NCBI RefSeq assembly: GCF_001421355.1
Contig: NZ_LMKC01000005.1
Location: 259,001 to 323,000 of the forward strand
Source of the DNA: Sphingomonas sp. Leaf9
Lineage (GTDB): Bacteria; Pseudomonadota; Alphaproteobacteria; Sphingomonadales; Sphingomonadaceae
DNA length: 64,000 bases
Reading direction: 5' to 3'
Below, piece after piece: positions 36,038-44,627 of this stretch. Each line of letters opens with the position of its first letter. Within the stretch, counting starts at the first letter, position 1. A model generated the notes under the pieces. That model ran no database searches. It saw nothing but the letters and a program-made list of their open reading frames with translations, and was not told the origin of the DNA. The position numbers were made by a program, and so were the translations under genes.

Positions 36038-37474
36038 TTACTCCGTCACCAGTTCGCGTACATCGGCCAGCCGCCCGGTCACCGCCGCCGCCGCCGCCAT
36101 CGCGGGGGAGACGAGGTGCGTCCGCGCGCCCGGTCCCTGCCGTCCTACGAAATTGCGGTTGCTGGTGGAAGCGCAGCGTTCGCCCGGCGGCACCTTGTCC
36201 GGGTTCATCGCCAGGCACATCGAACAGCCGGGTTCGCGCCATTCGAAGCCCGCTTCGGTAAAGATGCGGTCCAGCCCCTCGGCCTCGGCCTGGCGCTTGA
36301 CCAGCCCCGATCCGGGCACGACCAGCGCCTGCTTGATCCCGTCCGCGACATGCCGCCCCTTCACGACGCTCGCGGCGGCGCGCAGATCCTCGATCCGGCT
36401 GTTGGTGCAGCTGCCGATGAAGATGTAGCTGACCGGGACATCCTGCATCCGCGTGCCGGGCGTCAGGCCCATATAGTCGAGCGACTTCTGCGCCGCGACG
36501 CGCTTGCTCGGATCGGCAAAACTGTCGGGCGACGGCACGACGCCGGTGATCGGCACGACATCCTCGGGGCTGGTGCCCCAGGTCAGCGACGGCGCGATGT
36601 CGCTGGCGTGCAGCTGCACCACCTTGTCATACACTGCGCCCGCATCGGTCGGCAGCGTCCGCCAATAGTCGACGGCGCGGTCCCATGCCGCGCCCTTCGG
36701 CGCCATCGGCCGGCCCTTCAGATAGGCGAAGGTCGTCTCGTCGGGCGCGATCAGGCCGGAGCGCGCCCCGCCCTCGATCGACATGTTGCTGATCGTCAGC
36801 CGCCCCTCGACCGACAGCGCCCGGATCACTTCGCCGGTATATTCGACGACATAGCCGGTGCCGCCCGCGGCACCCGTCTTGCCGATGATCGCCAGCACGA
36901 CGTCCTTGGCCGACACGCCATAGCCGAGCGTCCCGTCGACGCGGATTTCCATCGTCTTCGATTGCTGCAACAGCAGCGTTTGGGTGGCCAGCACATGCTC
37001 GACCTCGCTGGTGCCGATGCCGAACGCCAGCGCACCCAGCGCCCCGTGCGCGCTGGTGTGGCTGTCGCCGCAGACCAGGGTCGTGCCCGGCAGGGTGAAG
37101 CCCTGTTCCGGGCCGACGACATGGACGATCCCCTGTTCGGCCGCCGTCGCATCGATGTAGCGGATGCCGAAATCGGGCGCGTTCTTCTCCAGCGCCGCCA
37201 GCTGCTGCGCACTCGCCGGATCGGCGATCGGCAGGCGGTGGCCCGCCGCATCCACCCGCCGCGTCGTCGGCAGGTTATGGTCGGGCACCGCCAGCGTCAG
37301 CTCGGGCCGGCGGACGGTACGGCCATTGGCGCGCAGCCCGGCAAAGGCCTGCGGGCTGGTGACTTCGTGGACGAGGTGCCGGTCAATATAGATCAGGCAG
37401 GTGCCGTCATCGCGGCGCTCGACGACATGGTCGTTCCAGATTTTTTCGTACAGGGTTTGCGGACGGCTGTTCAT
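36038..37474 (-). CDS. leuC: 3-isopropylmalate dehydratase large subunit
   Basis: 478 residues of the aconitase family. The [4Fe-4S] ligands are visible as [13 protein letters not shown] and [12 protein letters not shown]. Also [21 protein letters not shown], an aconitase signature, and the start [13 protein letters not shown]. Works with LeuD as the second step of leucine synthesis. First gene of the operon leuC, 39-aa ORF, MBL hydrolase, leuD, quinone oxidoreductase. The 175 bases upstream to the MFS remnant hold the promoter; no leader peptide with Leu codons was recognised. Confidence 0.97.
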   Translation of the reverse strand: MNSRPQTLYEKIWNDHVVERRDDGTCLIYIDRHLVHEVTSPQAFAGLRANGRTVRRPELTLAVPDHNLPTTRRVDAAGHRLPIADPASAQQLAALEKNAPDFGIRYIDATAAEQGIVHVVGPEQGFTLPGTTLVCGDSHTSAHGALGALAFGIGTSEVEHVLATQTLLLQQSKTMEIRVDGTLGYGVSAKDVVLAIIGKTGAAGGTGYVVEYTGEVIRALSVEGRLTISNMSIEGGARSGLIAPDETTFAYLKGRPMAPKGAAWDRAVDYWRTLPTDAGAVYDKVVQLHASDIAPSLTWGTSPEDVVPITGVVPSPDSFADPSKRVAAQKSLDYMGLTPGTRMQDVPVSYIFIGSCTNSRIEDLRAAASVVKGRHVADGIKQALVVPGSGLVKRQAEAEGLDRIFTEAGFEWREPGCSMCLAMNPDKVPPGERCASTSNRNFVGRQGPGARTHLVSPAMAAAAAVTGRLADVRELVTE

Positions 37475-37650
37475 GCCTGCGCGTTAACCGAAAACAGTCG
37501 CCAGCAAAAGTCCGCGCGACATTTTATTACCGATGCAGAGATATTTCGTATCTCCCATGCGGCCCCTTCGGGATGGGGACACGTTCCTTCCGCGATCCTC
37601 CTGCCCACGACGGCATACGACGCCCACGCCGCATCATCCCGACCCCGCCC

Positions 37651-37983
37651 ATGGCCGCAACGCCCGCACGCTGGATGCAAGTGAACGCCTTCCTGGCCGA
37701 TGTCCGCGACGGGCTGGGGCCGTATCTCGCCATCTATCTCGTCTCAGTGCGCGGGCCGACCCATGGCTGGGACGAGGCGACAGTGGGCATAGTGATGACC
37801 ATCGCCAGCATCGCCGGGCTGCTGGTGACCACCCCGGCCGGGGCGCTGGTCGACCGGATCAAGGCCAAGCGCGCGCCGCTGCCGGTGATGGTCGCCGCGA
37901 TCATGCGCGGCACCGGACGGTTCAGCGCCGCGCTCGGGCTGGCGCTGTTGTGGTTCAAGATGCCGGAGACGGCGGAGCGGTAA
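37651..37983 (+). pseudogene. major-facilitator transporter remnant with internal deletion
   Basis: An open frame of 110 codons joining pieces of an MFS transporter. Residues 1-70 hold helices 1-2 and the motif A loop (NAFLADVRDGLGPYLAIYLV, then TTPAGALVDRIKAKR). It continues as MVAAIMRGTGRFSAALG, which resembles the conserved RGTGRFN segment from near helix 10, and ends ALGLALLWFKMPETAER, like the end of helix 12. About 280 residues expected between are absent. Such a protein could not be a normal 12-helix carrier. The frame is intact, so two in-frame deletions are more likely than a sequencing error. Confidence 0.65.
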
Positions 37984-37996
37984 GCTGCTCCACCAT

Positions 37997-38092
37997 CGTC
38001 ATCCCCGCGCAGGCGGGGATCCATAGACGCAACGCTGGTAATGTTAGCCGAAACGTCAGCGTCTATGGATTGCCACCTCCGCGGGAATGATG
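37997..38092. repeat. REP-like palindrome, family B
   Basis: CGTCATCCCCGCGCAGGCGG, ATCCATAGACGC at the left; GCGTCTATGGAT, CTCCGCGGGAATGATGA at the right. Members at 39758, 47856 and 58865 share the CCCGCG-AGGCGGG-ATCCA core. It lies between the MFS remnant and scoB. Confidence 0.85.
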
Positions 38093-38107
38093 ATTGGGGC
38101 GGCGGGA

Positions 38108-38743
38108 TTACCCCTCGTACTTCGCCGTCGTCTTTTCGCGCACCTCGTCCGCGCTCACCCCCGGCGCGGTTTCGACCAGCCGGAACGGGCTGGCATGATC
38201 GTCGCGCGCAAACACCGCCAGGTCGGTGATGATCATGTCGACCACCCCCAGCCCGGTCAGCGGCAGGGTGCATTCCGGAATGAACTTCGGATCGCCGTTC
38301 TTGCTGGTATGCTCCATCACGACGATGATCTTCTTGACCCCGGCGACCAGGTCCATGGCCCCGCCCATGCCCTTCACCATCTTGCCCGGAATCATCCAGT
38401 TGGCGATGTCGCCGTTCTGCGACACCTCCATCGCGCCCAGCACGGTCAGGTCGATATGCCCGCCGCGGATCATCGCGAAGCTGTCGGCGCTGCTGAAATA
38501 GACCGATTGCGGCAATTCGCTGATCGTCTGCTTGCCGGCATTGATCAGGTCGGCATCCTCTTCGCCGGCATAGGGAAACGGGCCGATGCCCAGCATCCCG
38601 TTTTCCGACTGCAACGTCACCTCAACGCCATCGGGGATATGGTTCGCCACCAGCGTCGGGATGCCGATGCCGAGGTTGACGTAGAAACCGTCCTTCAGCT
38701 CGCGCGCGGCGCGTGCCGCCATTTCGTCGCGGGTCCAGGCCAT
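38108..38743 (-). CDS. scoB: 3-oxoacid CoA-transferase subunit B
   Basis: 211 residues. Beta subunit of a succinyl-CoA:3-ketoacid CoA-transferase, which activates acetoacetate using succinyl-CoA. The catalytic Glu is in [29 protein letters not shown] and [19 protein letters not shown] are family blocks. Start ATG 38743 ([19 protein letters not shown]). The alpha subunit gene scoA lies 1.8 kb upstream on the same strand, with an acid phosphatase gene and two palindromic repeats between, which is unusual. Confidence 0.95.
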   Translation of the reverse strand: MAWTRDEMAARAARELKDGFYVNLGIGIPTLVANHIPDGVEVTLQSENGMLGIGPFPYAGEEDADLINAGKQTISELPQSVYFSSADSFAMIRGGHIDLTVLGAMEVSQNGDIANWMIPGKMVKGMGGAMDLVAGVKKIIVVMEHTSKNGDPKFIPECTLPLTGLGVVDMIITDLAVFARDDHASPFRLVETAPGVSADEVREKTTAKYEG

Positions 38744-38747
38744 GGGA

Positions 38748-39650
38748 TTACTCCTTGCGCGCGCCGGGATCGCTCCAGCGCAGATCATTGGGGAACACAT
38801 CGTCGTAATCACCGGCCAGCGCGGTGCCATAGACGGGGTTGGGCAACACGAACCAGCCATTGCCCCACAGCGGCGCGATTGCCGGCGAATCCGCCGCCGC
38901 GCGCCGTTCGGCGGGTTTCAGGCCGGCATTGAACAGGTCGCTGAAATCGCCCAGCTGATCGCCGACCAGCGCCACGACGCAATATTTCGCGGCGATCAGC
39001 GCGCGACGGGCATCCTTGCCCGACCCGCCCGGCGCATCGCCCTTCAGGAACAGCGTCTCGCCATGCTTGGCGGGGCCGAGGCCGGCGCGGTTGAGCACGT
39101 TTTCGGTATATTGCGCGGTGGCGGCATTGCGGTTGGTATTGAACACGACGGTCACGCCCGCCGCGCGCAGCGCCGCCAGCCCCTCGACCGCACCCGGCAC
39201 CGCGCGCGTCGCCCGCCCGTCCGAACGCTCCCACCGTTCCCAGCGCGCCGCGTCATAGGACAGGCCCCCGCGCGCGTCGGAATATTCATAGCCGGTGTTC
39301 AGCAGCACGGTTTCGTCGACGTCGAACACGACAGCAGCCTTGCCGGTGCAGGCGAGCTGCTTCGGCATCGCCAGCGTCGCATCGGGTGCAAGCACCGCCG
39401 ACAGCGGCATCCGGCGCAGCGTCGTGCGGTCACGCTGATATTGCTGCACATAGCGGACCAGCGCCGAATAGGCCTGCCGACTCGCCGCCGCCGCCTCCCC
39501 CGATCCATAGAGATACTGCATCCCCGCCGGCACGCCCGCGACGGTCGCGGGGGCGACAGGGGCGGCCGGCGACTGGTTCCCGACGGCGACGACACAGCCC
39601 GACAGGGCGAACGCGGCGGTGGCGAGGGTGAGCGCCCGCGCAACCCCCAT
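38748..39650 (-). CDS. HAD acid phosphatase, lipoprotein e(P4)-like
   Basis: 300 residues. Lipoprotein signal with lipobox ALSGC ([16 protein letters not shown]). The class C acid phosphatase motif [13 protein letters not shown] and a later [30 protein letters not shown] are the HAD motifs of e(P4)-type surface nucleotidases, which may free nicotinamide riboside or phosphate at the outer membrane. Its ribosome site GGGGTGACG belongs to a family A palindrome placed directly before the ATG (39650). It sits between scoA and scoB, 4 bases upstream of scoB. Confidence 0.9.
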   Translation of the reverse strand: MGVARALTLATAAFALSGCVVAVGNQSPAAPVAPATVAGVPAGMQYLYGSGEAAAASRQAYSALVRYVQQYQRDRTTLRRMPLSAVLAPDATLAMPKQLACTGKAAVVFDVDETVLLNTGYEYSDARGGLSYDAARWERWERSDGRATRAVPGAVEGLAALRAAGVTVVFNTNRNAATAQYTENVLNRAGLGPAKHGETLFLKGDAPGGSGKDARRALIAAKYCVVALVGDQLGDFSDLFNAGLKPAERRAAADSPAIAPLWGNGWFVLPNPVYGTALAGDYDDVFPNDLRWSDPGARKE

Positions 39651-39734
39651 CGTCACCCCGGACTTGATCCGGAGTCCCGCTTCTTCTTCTGCGGTCAGGA
39701 GGTAGCGGGACCCCGGGTCAAGCCCGGGGTGACG
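39651..39734. repeat. family A palindrome supplying a ribosome site
   Basis: GTCACCCCGGACTTGATCCG at 39652 pairs with CGGGTCAAGCCCGGGGTGAC at the right end. On the minus strand its GGGGTG ends 4-5 bases before the acid phosphatase ATG, so the repeat also acts as the leader. Confidence 0.8.
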
Positions 39735-39757
39735 TGATGGTTGGGGGAACGCCCCGC

Positions 39758-39846
39758 CCGTATCCCCGCGCAGGCGGGGATCCAGAGCCACAGGCGCGGA
39801 CGTCGGCGCTTCACCACCCTGGATCCCCGCCTGCGCGGGGATACGG
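39758..39846. repeat. perfect family B palindrome
   Basis: CCGTATCCCCGCGCAGGCGG (with GATCCA) at 39758-39784 is repeated exactly inverted at 39820-39846. It ends 17 bases before the scoA stop codon region, so it lies between scoA and the acid phosphatase in the transcript. Confidence 0.85.
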
Positions 39847-39862
39847 AAGGTAGGAAAACCCA

Positions 39863-40570
39863 TCACACCCGCTCCCGCACCGTACGGAACTCGATCTGCT
39901 TGTCGTACGGTGCACCGACGATCATCCGCTTCACGTAAATCCCCGGCAGGTGGATCGCATCGGGGTCGAGCGACCCGACCGGCACCACTTCCTCGACTTC
40001 GGCGACACAGATGTTGGCGGCGGTCGCCATCGGCTGGTTGAAATTGCGCGCGGTCTTGCGGAAAATCAGGTTGCCGGCTTCGTCGGCCTTCCACCCCTTG
40101 ATGATCGACACATCGGCGCGGATGCCGCGTTCGAGGATATAATCCTCGCCGTCGAACTGCTTCACCTCTTTCCCTTCCGCGATCAGCGTGCCGACCCCGG
40201 TCTTGGTATAGAAGCCCGGAATGCCTGCCCCGCCGGCGCGGCAGCGTTCGGCCAGCGTCCCCTGCGGGCAGAATTCCACCTCCAGCTCACCGCTCAGATA
40301 CTGCCGCTCGAACTCCTTGTTCTCGCCGACATAGCTGGAGATCATCTTCTTCACCTGCCGGCTGCGCAGCAGCTTGCCCAGGCCCTGTCCGTCGATCCCG
40401 GCATTGTTGCTGGCGATGGTCAGGTCCTTGACCCCCGATGCCTCGATCGCATCGATCAGCCGTTCGGGGATGCCGCACAGGCCGAACCCGCCGGCGCACA
40501 GCGTCATGCCGTCGTGCAGCAGCCCGTCGAGCGCGGCCTGTGCATTCGGGTACAGCTTCTTCATCGCCAC
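39863..40570 (-). CDS. scoA: 3-oxoacid CoA-transferase subunit A
   Basis: 235 residues. Alpha subunit of the CoA-transferase. The glycine-rich oxyanion/CoA loop [14 protein letters not shown] and [42 protein letters not shown] and the terminal strand [10 protein letters not shown] are standard. ATG at 40570 or 40564 (MAMKK). It forms a pair with scoB downstream. The divergent neighbour, 121 bases away, is a TPP enzyme. Confidence 0.95.
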   Translation of the reverse strand: MAMKKLYPNAQAALDGLLHDGMTLCAGGFGLCGIPERLIDAIEASGVKDLTIASNNAGIDGQGLGKLLRSRQVKKMISSYVGENKEFERQYLSGELEVEFCPQGTLAERCRAGGAGIPGFYTKTGVGTLIAEGKEVKQFDGEDYILERGIRADVSIIKGWKADEAGNLIFRKTARNFNQPMATAANICVAEVEEVVPVGSLDPDAIHLPGIYVKRMIVGAPYDKQIEFRTVRERV

Positions 40571-40691
40571 TCTCCCAACTTCCTTGGGGCCGGATTACGC
40601 ATGGCCGCGCGGGCGGGTCAAGAACCTGAACCACCTTTCAACTTCTCCGACGCCACTGGCGCACCGCTGAACCGCGCGATAGCCTGCCGAC

Positions 40692-42344
40692 ATGACAGAG
40701 TCGCGCACCGGTGGCCGGATCCTGGTCGATGCCCTCGCCCGCCACGGATGCGACCGCATCTTTCACGTGCCGGGCGAAAGTTTCCTGGCCGTTCTCGACG
40801 CGCTGCACGACACGCCGGCGATCGATCTGGTGACCTGCCGGCAGGAAGGCGGGGTCGGCTTCATGGCGTGCGCCGATGGCGTGCTGACCGGACGGCCCGG
40901 CGTCGCCTTCGTCACGCGCGGGCCCGGTGCCACCAATGCCTCGATCGGGGTGCATGTCGCGCGGCAGGATTCGGTGCCGATGCTGTTGTTCATCGGCGAT
41001 GTCGACCGGGCAGCACGCGACCGCGAAGGCTTTCAGGAAGTCGACTTCCTCGCGATGTTCGCGCCGCTCGCCAAGCTGGTGCTGCGCATCGACGACCCGG
41101 CCCGCATCCCCGAATATATCGCGCGCGCGTGGCGCACCGCCACCTCCGGGCGGCCGGGGCCGGTGGTGATCGCGCTGCCCGAAGACATGCTGTGCGAAGA
41201 AGCGATCGTCGCCGACCGCCCGCCGCTGGCCAAGCTGGAAACCACGCTCGCCCCCGCCGACTTCGCCGATTTGCTCGACCGTATCGCCCAGGCCGAGCGC
41301 CCGGTGGCGATCGTCGGCGGCGCGGGCTGGGACAAGGCGACCGGCGCGGCGTTCAGTGCCTTTGCCAAACGCTGGGGCATCCCCGTCGCCGGTGCGTTCC
41401 GGCGACAGGACGCCATCGCCAACGATCACGCGGCATGGGCCGGCAATCTCGGCTACGGCCCCTCCCCGAAACTGGTCCAGCGGATCAAGGCCGCCGACCT
41501 GCTGCTGGTGATCGGCGCCCGGCTGGGGGAGGCGACGACCGATGGCTATACCCTGATTACCCCCGACCATCCGGGGCAGGTGCTGGTCCACGTCCATCCC
41601 GACCCGGCCGAGCTCGACCGGGTGTACCGCGCCGACATCGCCATCGCCGCGACCCCGTTCGCCTTCGCCGCCATGCTCGCCTGCGCCGAACCACCCGCAA
41701 CGCCCCGGCCCGCAATGGCCGAGGCGCATGGCGAATGGCTGGCATGGTCGACCCCCGCCCCGCGCGACGTCACCCTCGACCTCGGCCCCTGCGTCGCGGC
41801 GATGCGCGAACGGCTGTCGGGCCACGAAACCATCATCTGCAACGGCGCGGGCAATTTCTCCGGCTGGTGGCATCGCTACTGGCACTATGGCTGGAGCGGC
41901 ACGCAGCTGGCCCCGACCTGCGGCGCGATGGGCTATGGCACCCCCGCCGCCGTCGCCGCCGCGCTGCGCTGTCCGGACAAGCTGGCGGTGGCGATCGCGG
42001 GCGACGGCGACTTCCTGATGAACGGACAGGAACTGGCCACCGCGATCCATATGCAGGCTGACGTCCTGATCCTGCTGGTCGACAATGGCGGCTATGGCAC
42101 GATCCGCATGCATCAGGAGCGCGAATATCCCGCCCGCGTCAGCGGCACCGCGCTCACCAACCCCGATTTCGCCGCGCTGGCGCGTGCCTATGGCGCATGG
42201 GCCGAAACGGTCGAGACCACCGACCAGTTCGCCCCCGCCCTCGACCGCGCGCTGGCGCGGGGCGGGGTACGACTGCTCCACCTGCGCACCGACATGAACG
42301 TCATCACCCACGGCACGACCATCGCCGCGATGCGGGCGCGTTAA
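40692..42344 (+). CDS. thiamine-pyrophosphate enzyme, acetolactate-synthase-like
   Basis: 550 residues with the three TPP-enzyme domains: PYR (FHVPGESFLAVLDAL, catalytic Glu in CRQEGGVGFMA), central (GRPGPVVIALPEDML), and PP (VAIAGDGDFLMNGQELATAI, the GDG-N metal motif). Overall most like the IlvB/BenD-type group of unassigned carboligases. Its PYR domain lacks the close match to true acetolactate synthase, and no IlvH regulatory subunit is adjacent, so a valine role should not be assumed. A structured element follows the stop. Confidence 0.85.
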   Translation: MTESRTGGRILVDALARHGCDRIFHVPGESFLAVLDALHDTPAIDLVTCRQEGGVGFMACADGVLTGRPGVAFVTRGPGATNASIGVHVARQDSVPMLLFIGDVDRAARDREGFQEVDFLAMFAPLAKLVLRIDDPARIPEYIARAWRTATSGRPGPVVIALPEDMLCEEAIVADRPPLAKLETTLAPADFADLLDRIAQAERPVAIVGGAGWDKATGAAFSAFAKRWGIPVAGAFRRQDAIANDHAAWAGNLGYGPSPKLVQRIKAADLLLVIGARLGEATTDGYTLITPDHPGQVLVHVHPDPAELDRVYRADIAIAATPFAFAAMLACAEPPATPRPAMAEAHGEWLAWSTPAPRDVTLDLGPCVAAMRERLSGHETIICNGAGNFSGWWHRYWHYGWSGTQLAPTCGAMGYGTPAAVAAALRCPDKLAVAIAGDGDFLMNGQELATAIHMQADVLILLVDNGGYGTIRMHQEREYPARVSGTALTNPDFAALARAYGAWAETVETTDQFAPALDRALARGGVRLLHLRTDMNVITHGTTIAAMRAR

Positions 42345-42350
42345 GGGACG

Positions 42351-42425
42351 GTTCGAAAACGCGCGAAAGAGCGCGTTTTAAAGCGGTGCCGGCCCGCAAA
42401 ACGGGCCAACGGCACGTTTTCGAAC
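42351..42425. promoter_or_regulatory. alternative-pairing stem-loop element after the TPP enzyme gene
   Basis: GTTCGAAAACG (42351-42361) can pair perfectly with CGTTTTCGAAC (42415-42425), enclosing GTGCCG-GCCCG-loop-CGGGC-CGGCAC (42386-42415). Alternatively AAAACGCGC (42356-42364) pairs with GCGCGTTTT (42371-42379). The two left-arm pairings exclude each other, as in attenuators. Only 6 bases after the upstream stop. Confidence 0.6.
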
Positions 42426-42457
42426 AGCCATTAAGCCTATCGTATCGATTCCAACCT

Positions 42458-42490
42458 ATCCCCCGGAACAACAACCAGTTTCCGGGGGAT
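42458..42490 (+). promoter_or_regulatory. ribosome-site-sequestering hairpin before the beta-barrel gene
   Basis: ATCCCCCGGAA (42458-42468) and TTCCGGGGGAT (42480-42490) form a perfect 11-bp stem around CAACAACCAGT. The right arm contains the ribosome site GGGGGA, 5 bases before the GTG start at 42495, so folding would block translation. Confidence 0.65.
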
Positions 42491-42494
42491 TTCC

Positions 42495-43163
42495 GTGAAG
42501 ACCGTCGCGACCATCACCGCCGCCACGCTCGCCGTCGCCGCAGCCGCTCCGGCCGCCGCACAGAGCATCGTCGACACGCCGCTCGGCCCCCGCATCGAAC
42601 TGCGCGTCGGGTGGGACCGGGTCGATGTCGTGACCGAAGTCCATGACGGATCGGCCCGCGATGAAGTGACGACCGGCGACAGCGGCATCACCTATGGCGG
42701 CGAGGTCGGCTACGACATGGTGCTGTCGGGAGCGTCGGTGATCGGCGTCTATGCCGGGCTGTCGAAATCGACGCTGGAAACCTGTGACGACCTGTCGTTC
42801 GGTGCGACCGTGATCGCGCGCGACTGCCTGTCGACCGGTCGCGAGATCGCGGTCGGCGGCCGCATCGGCTTCGTCACCGGCCCCAATTCGCTGGTCTATC
42901 TGAAGGGCGGCTACAGCAACGGCGAATTCCGCCGCGACGTCCGCGACCTGACCACGCCCGCCGACAATTTCCGTGACAAGACCCGCCTCGACGGCTTTCA
43001 CCTCGGCGCCGGCGGCGAAGTCGGCCTGACCAGCCGCGCGTACGGCAAGCTCGAATATCTCTACACCAACTACGCCGCCAACAAGGGCACCGTCGGCCAG
43101 TACCGCATCGAAACCGGCGTCGAACGCCACCACGTCGTCGCCGGGCTGGGCTACCGCTTCTGA
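42495..43163 (+). CDS. outer-membrane beta-barrel protein (opacity/OmpA-like porin)
   Basis: 222 residues. Signal peptide MKTVATITAATLAVAAAAP..AAQ, then about eight amphipathic strands with alternating Gly/aromatic residues (RIELRVGWDRVDVV, YGGEVGYDMVL, HLGAGGEVGLTS, KLEYLYTNY) and the terminal HHVVAGLGYRF, which ends in the outer-membrane signature Phe. Resembles the eight-stranded OmpX/opacity group; no OmpA peptidoglycan domain. The start is GTG with its ribosome site in a hairpin. Function is structural or porin-like; nothing more specific can be said. Confidence 0.85.
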   Translation: MKTVATITAATLAVAAAAPAAAQSIVDTPLGPRIELRVGWDRVDVVTEVHDGSARDEVTTGDSGITYGGEVGYDMVLSGASVIGVYAGLSKSTLETCDDLSFGATVIARDCLSTGREIAVGGRIGFVTGPNSLVYLKGGYSNGEFRRDVRDLTTPADNFRDKTRLDGFHLGAGGEVGLTSRAYGKLEYLYTNYAANKGTVGQYRIETGVERHHVVAGLGYRF

Positions 43164-43171
43164 CATGAAAA

Positions 43172-43199
43172 GGGCCGCCCCGGTTTCCCGGAGCGGCCC
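43172..43199 (-). terminator. intrinsic terminator for csbD, also 3' of the barrel gene
   Basis: GGGCCGC (43172-43178) pairs with GCGGCCC (43193-43199), with CCGG/CCGG inside one mismatch and a small loop. On the minus strand it is followed by TTTT, so it fits intrinsic termination of the CsbD gene; it also lies after the convergent barrel gene. Confidence 0.75.
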
Positions 43200-43247
43200 C
43201 TTCGACACCATCCGCCACTACATCGGCGGTACGCGGTGCCTGTCAGC

Positions 43248-43430
43248 TCAGATCTTGTCGCCGAGCGCGCCCTTGACGCTGCCCTTGACGTCCTGACCGG
43301 TGCCCTTGGCCTGCTGGGCCTCACCTTCGGCTTCCAGACGCTCGTTGTCGGTTGCCTTGCCGATGGCTTCCTTGACGTTGCCGGCGACCTTGTTGCCTGC
43401 TGCGGCAAGCTTGTCGGTGAATTCACCCAT
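43248..43430 (-). CDS. CsbD-family stress protein
   Basis: 60 residues, Lys/Gln/Gly-rich and helical: MGEFTDKLAAAGNKVAGNVK then QQAKGTGQDVKGSVKGALG. CsbD-like proteins are small, abundant and induced by general stress; their molecular role is not known. The promoter resembles a GGAAC-N17-GGTT sigma-EcfG site (43487-43512), the alphaproteobacterial general stress type. It sits between the convergent barrel gene and thiSG on the same strand, each with its own promoter. Confidence 0.9.
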   Translation of the reverse strand: MGEFTDKLAAAGNKVAGNVKEAIGKATDNERLEAEGEAQQAKGTGQDVKGSVKGALGDKI

Positions 43431-43486
43431 GATCGGCTCCTTGCGGTTGCGCGGGGGCTGTTACCCTCGCTGGATTGCCCGAATAC

Positions 43487-43512
43487 AACCGCCTCGACCG
43501 CCGGCTTGTTCC
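43487..43512 (-). promoter_or_regulatory. EcfG-like general stress promoter for csbD
   Basis: On the minus strand GGAAC (43512-43508) is followed by 17 bases and GGTT (43490-43487), close to the sigma-EcfG consensus GGAAC-N16/17-CGTT. Transcription would begin about 50 bases upstream of the csbD ATG. Confidence 0.6.
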
Positions 43513-43524
43513 ATTAAATCTGTT

Positions 43525-44520
43525 TCATATAAGTCCGGCGAGCGGGCTGGACGGGTCGGCGTACATGCGCCGCTGCATCCGCCCGGCGCGATAGCCCATG
43601 CGCCCGGCCTCGACCGCCGCCTTCATTGCCGCCGCCATCAGGATCGGGTCCTTCGCCTCGGCGATCGCGGTATTCATCAGCACCCCGTCGCAGCCCAGCT
43701 CCATCGCCACCGCCGCGTCCGACGCTTGGCCCACGCCGGCATCGACCAGCACCGGCACCTTCGCGCCTTCGACGATCAGGCGGATGGTGACCAGGTTCTG
43801 GATGCCGAGGCCGGACCCGATCGGCGCGCCCAACGGCATGATCGCCACCGCGCCGGCATCCTCCAGCCGCTTGGCCGCGATCGGATCATCGACGCAGTAG
43901 ACCATCGGCTTGAAGCCTTCGTTCGCCAGCACCTCCGTCGCCCGCAGCGTTTCCACCATGTCGGGGTACAGCGTCCGCGCCTCGCCCAGCACCTCCAGCT
44001 TCACCAGGTCCCAGCCACCCGCCTCGCGTGCGAGGCGCAGCGTGCGGATCGCGCTGTCGGCATCGAAACAGCCGGCGGTATTGGGCAGGTACGTGATCTT
44101 CTTCGGGTCGATATAATCGGTCAGCATCGGCGCCTTGGGATCGCTGACGTTTACCCGGCGCACCGCGACCGTCACGATCTCCGCGCCCGATGCCGCGACC
44201 GCGGCGGCATTCTGTTCGAAATCCTTGTACTTGCCGGTGCCGACGATCAGCCGCGAGGCAAAGGTCTTGCCCGCCACGCTCCACGTATCGGCCGGAGCGT
44301 GGTCGCCGCCGCCGACGAAGTGCACGATCTCCAGCTCGTCGCCATCCTCGACCCGGACATCGGCCAGCGTCGAGCGCGGCACGACCTCAAGATTGCGTTC
44401 GACCGCCACCTTTTCCGGCACCAGCCCGATCTGCGCCGCCAGCTCGGCAATGGTCAGCCCGTCGCGAATCCGCATGTGATCGCCGTTGACCGTGATGCTG
44501 ATGGTGCCGTCGCTGTGCAT
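43525..44520 (-). CDS. thiSG: fused sulfur carrier ThiS and thiazole synthase ThiG
   Basis: 331 residues. Residues 1-70 are ThiS ([17 protein letters not shown]... ending [12 protein letters not shown]); residues 80-331 are ThiG, the TIM-barrel synthase that makes thiazole phosphate from deoxyxylulose phosphate, dehydroglycine and ThiS-carried sulfur. The Schiff-base Lys is in [13 protein letters not shown], the barrel's [12 protein letters not shown] binds phosphate. In unfused ThiS the terminal Gly-Gly is adenylated and made a thiocarboxylate; here it is internal, so cleavage or another sulfur route is implied. No thiamine riboswitch was seen upstream. Confidence 0.93.
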   Translation of the reverse strand: MHSDGTISITVNGDHMRIRDGLTIAELAAQIGLVPEKVAVERNLEVVPRSTLADVRVEDGDELEIVHFVGGGDHAPADTWSVAGKTFASRLIVGTGKYKDFEQNAAAVAASGAEIVTVAVRRVNVSDPKAPMLTDYIDPKKITYLPNTAGCFDADSAIRTLRLAREAGGWDLVKLEVLGEARTLYPDMVETLRATEVLANEGFKPMVYCVDDPIAAKRLEDAGAVAIMPLGAPIGSGLGIQNLVTIRLIVEGAKVPVLVDAGVGQASDAAVAMELGCDGVLMNTAIAEAKDPILMAAAMKAAVEAGRMGYRAGRMQRRMYADPSSPLAGLI

Positions 44521-44627
44521 GTCGTCTCCTGTGGGCGCGCGTCTCTCGACTTCGGCCGCCCGCTCCGGGTATGGTGCGGTGCATATAGGGAGCGCGTGAC
44601 AGCCCCCGCAACCGAAAGCATGTCCGT

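Noticed and set aside
42351..42425. Integron attC site
   Set aside because: The outer arms GTTCGAA do not fit the RYYYAAC/GTTRRRY core and no integrase or cassette array is near.
44521..44627. TPP riboswitch before thiSG
   Set aside because: None of the conserved CTGAGA, ACCCTT or CTGATCTGG segments occurs in this 107-base region on the minus strand.
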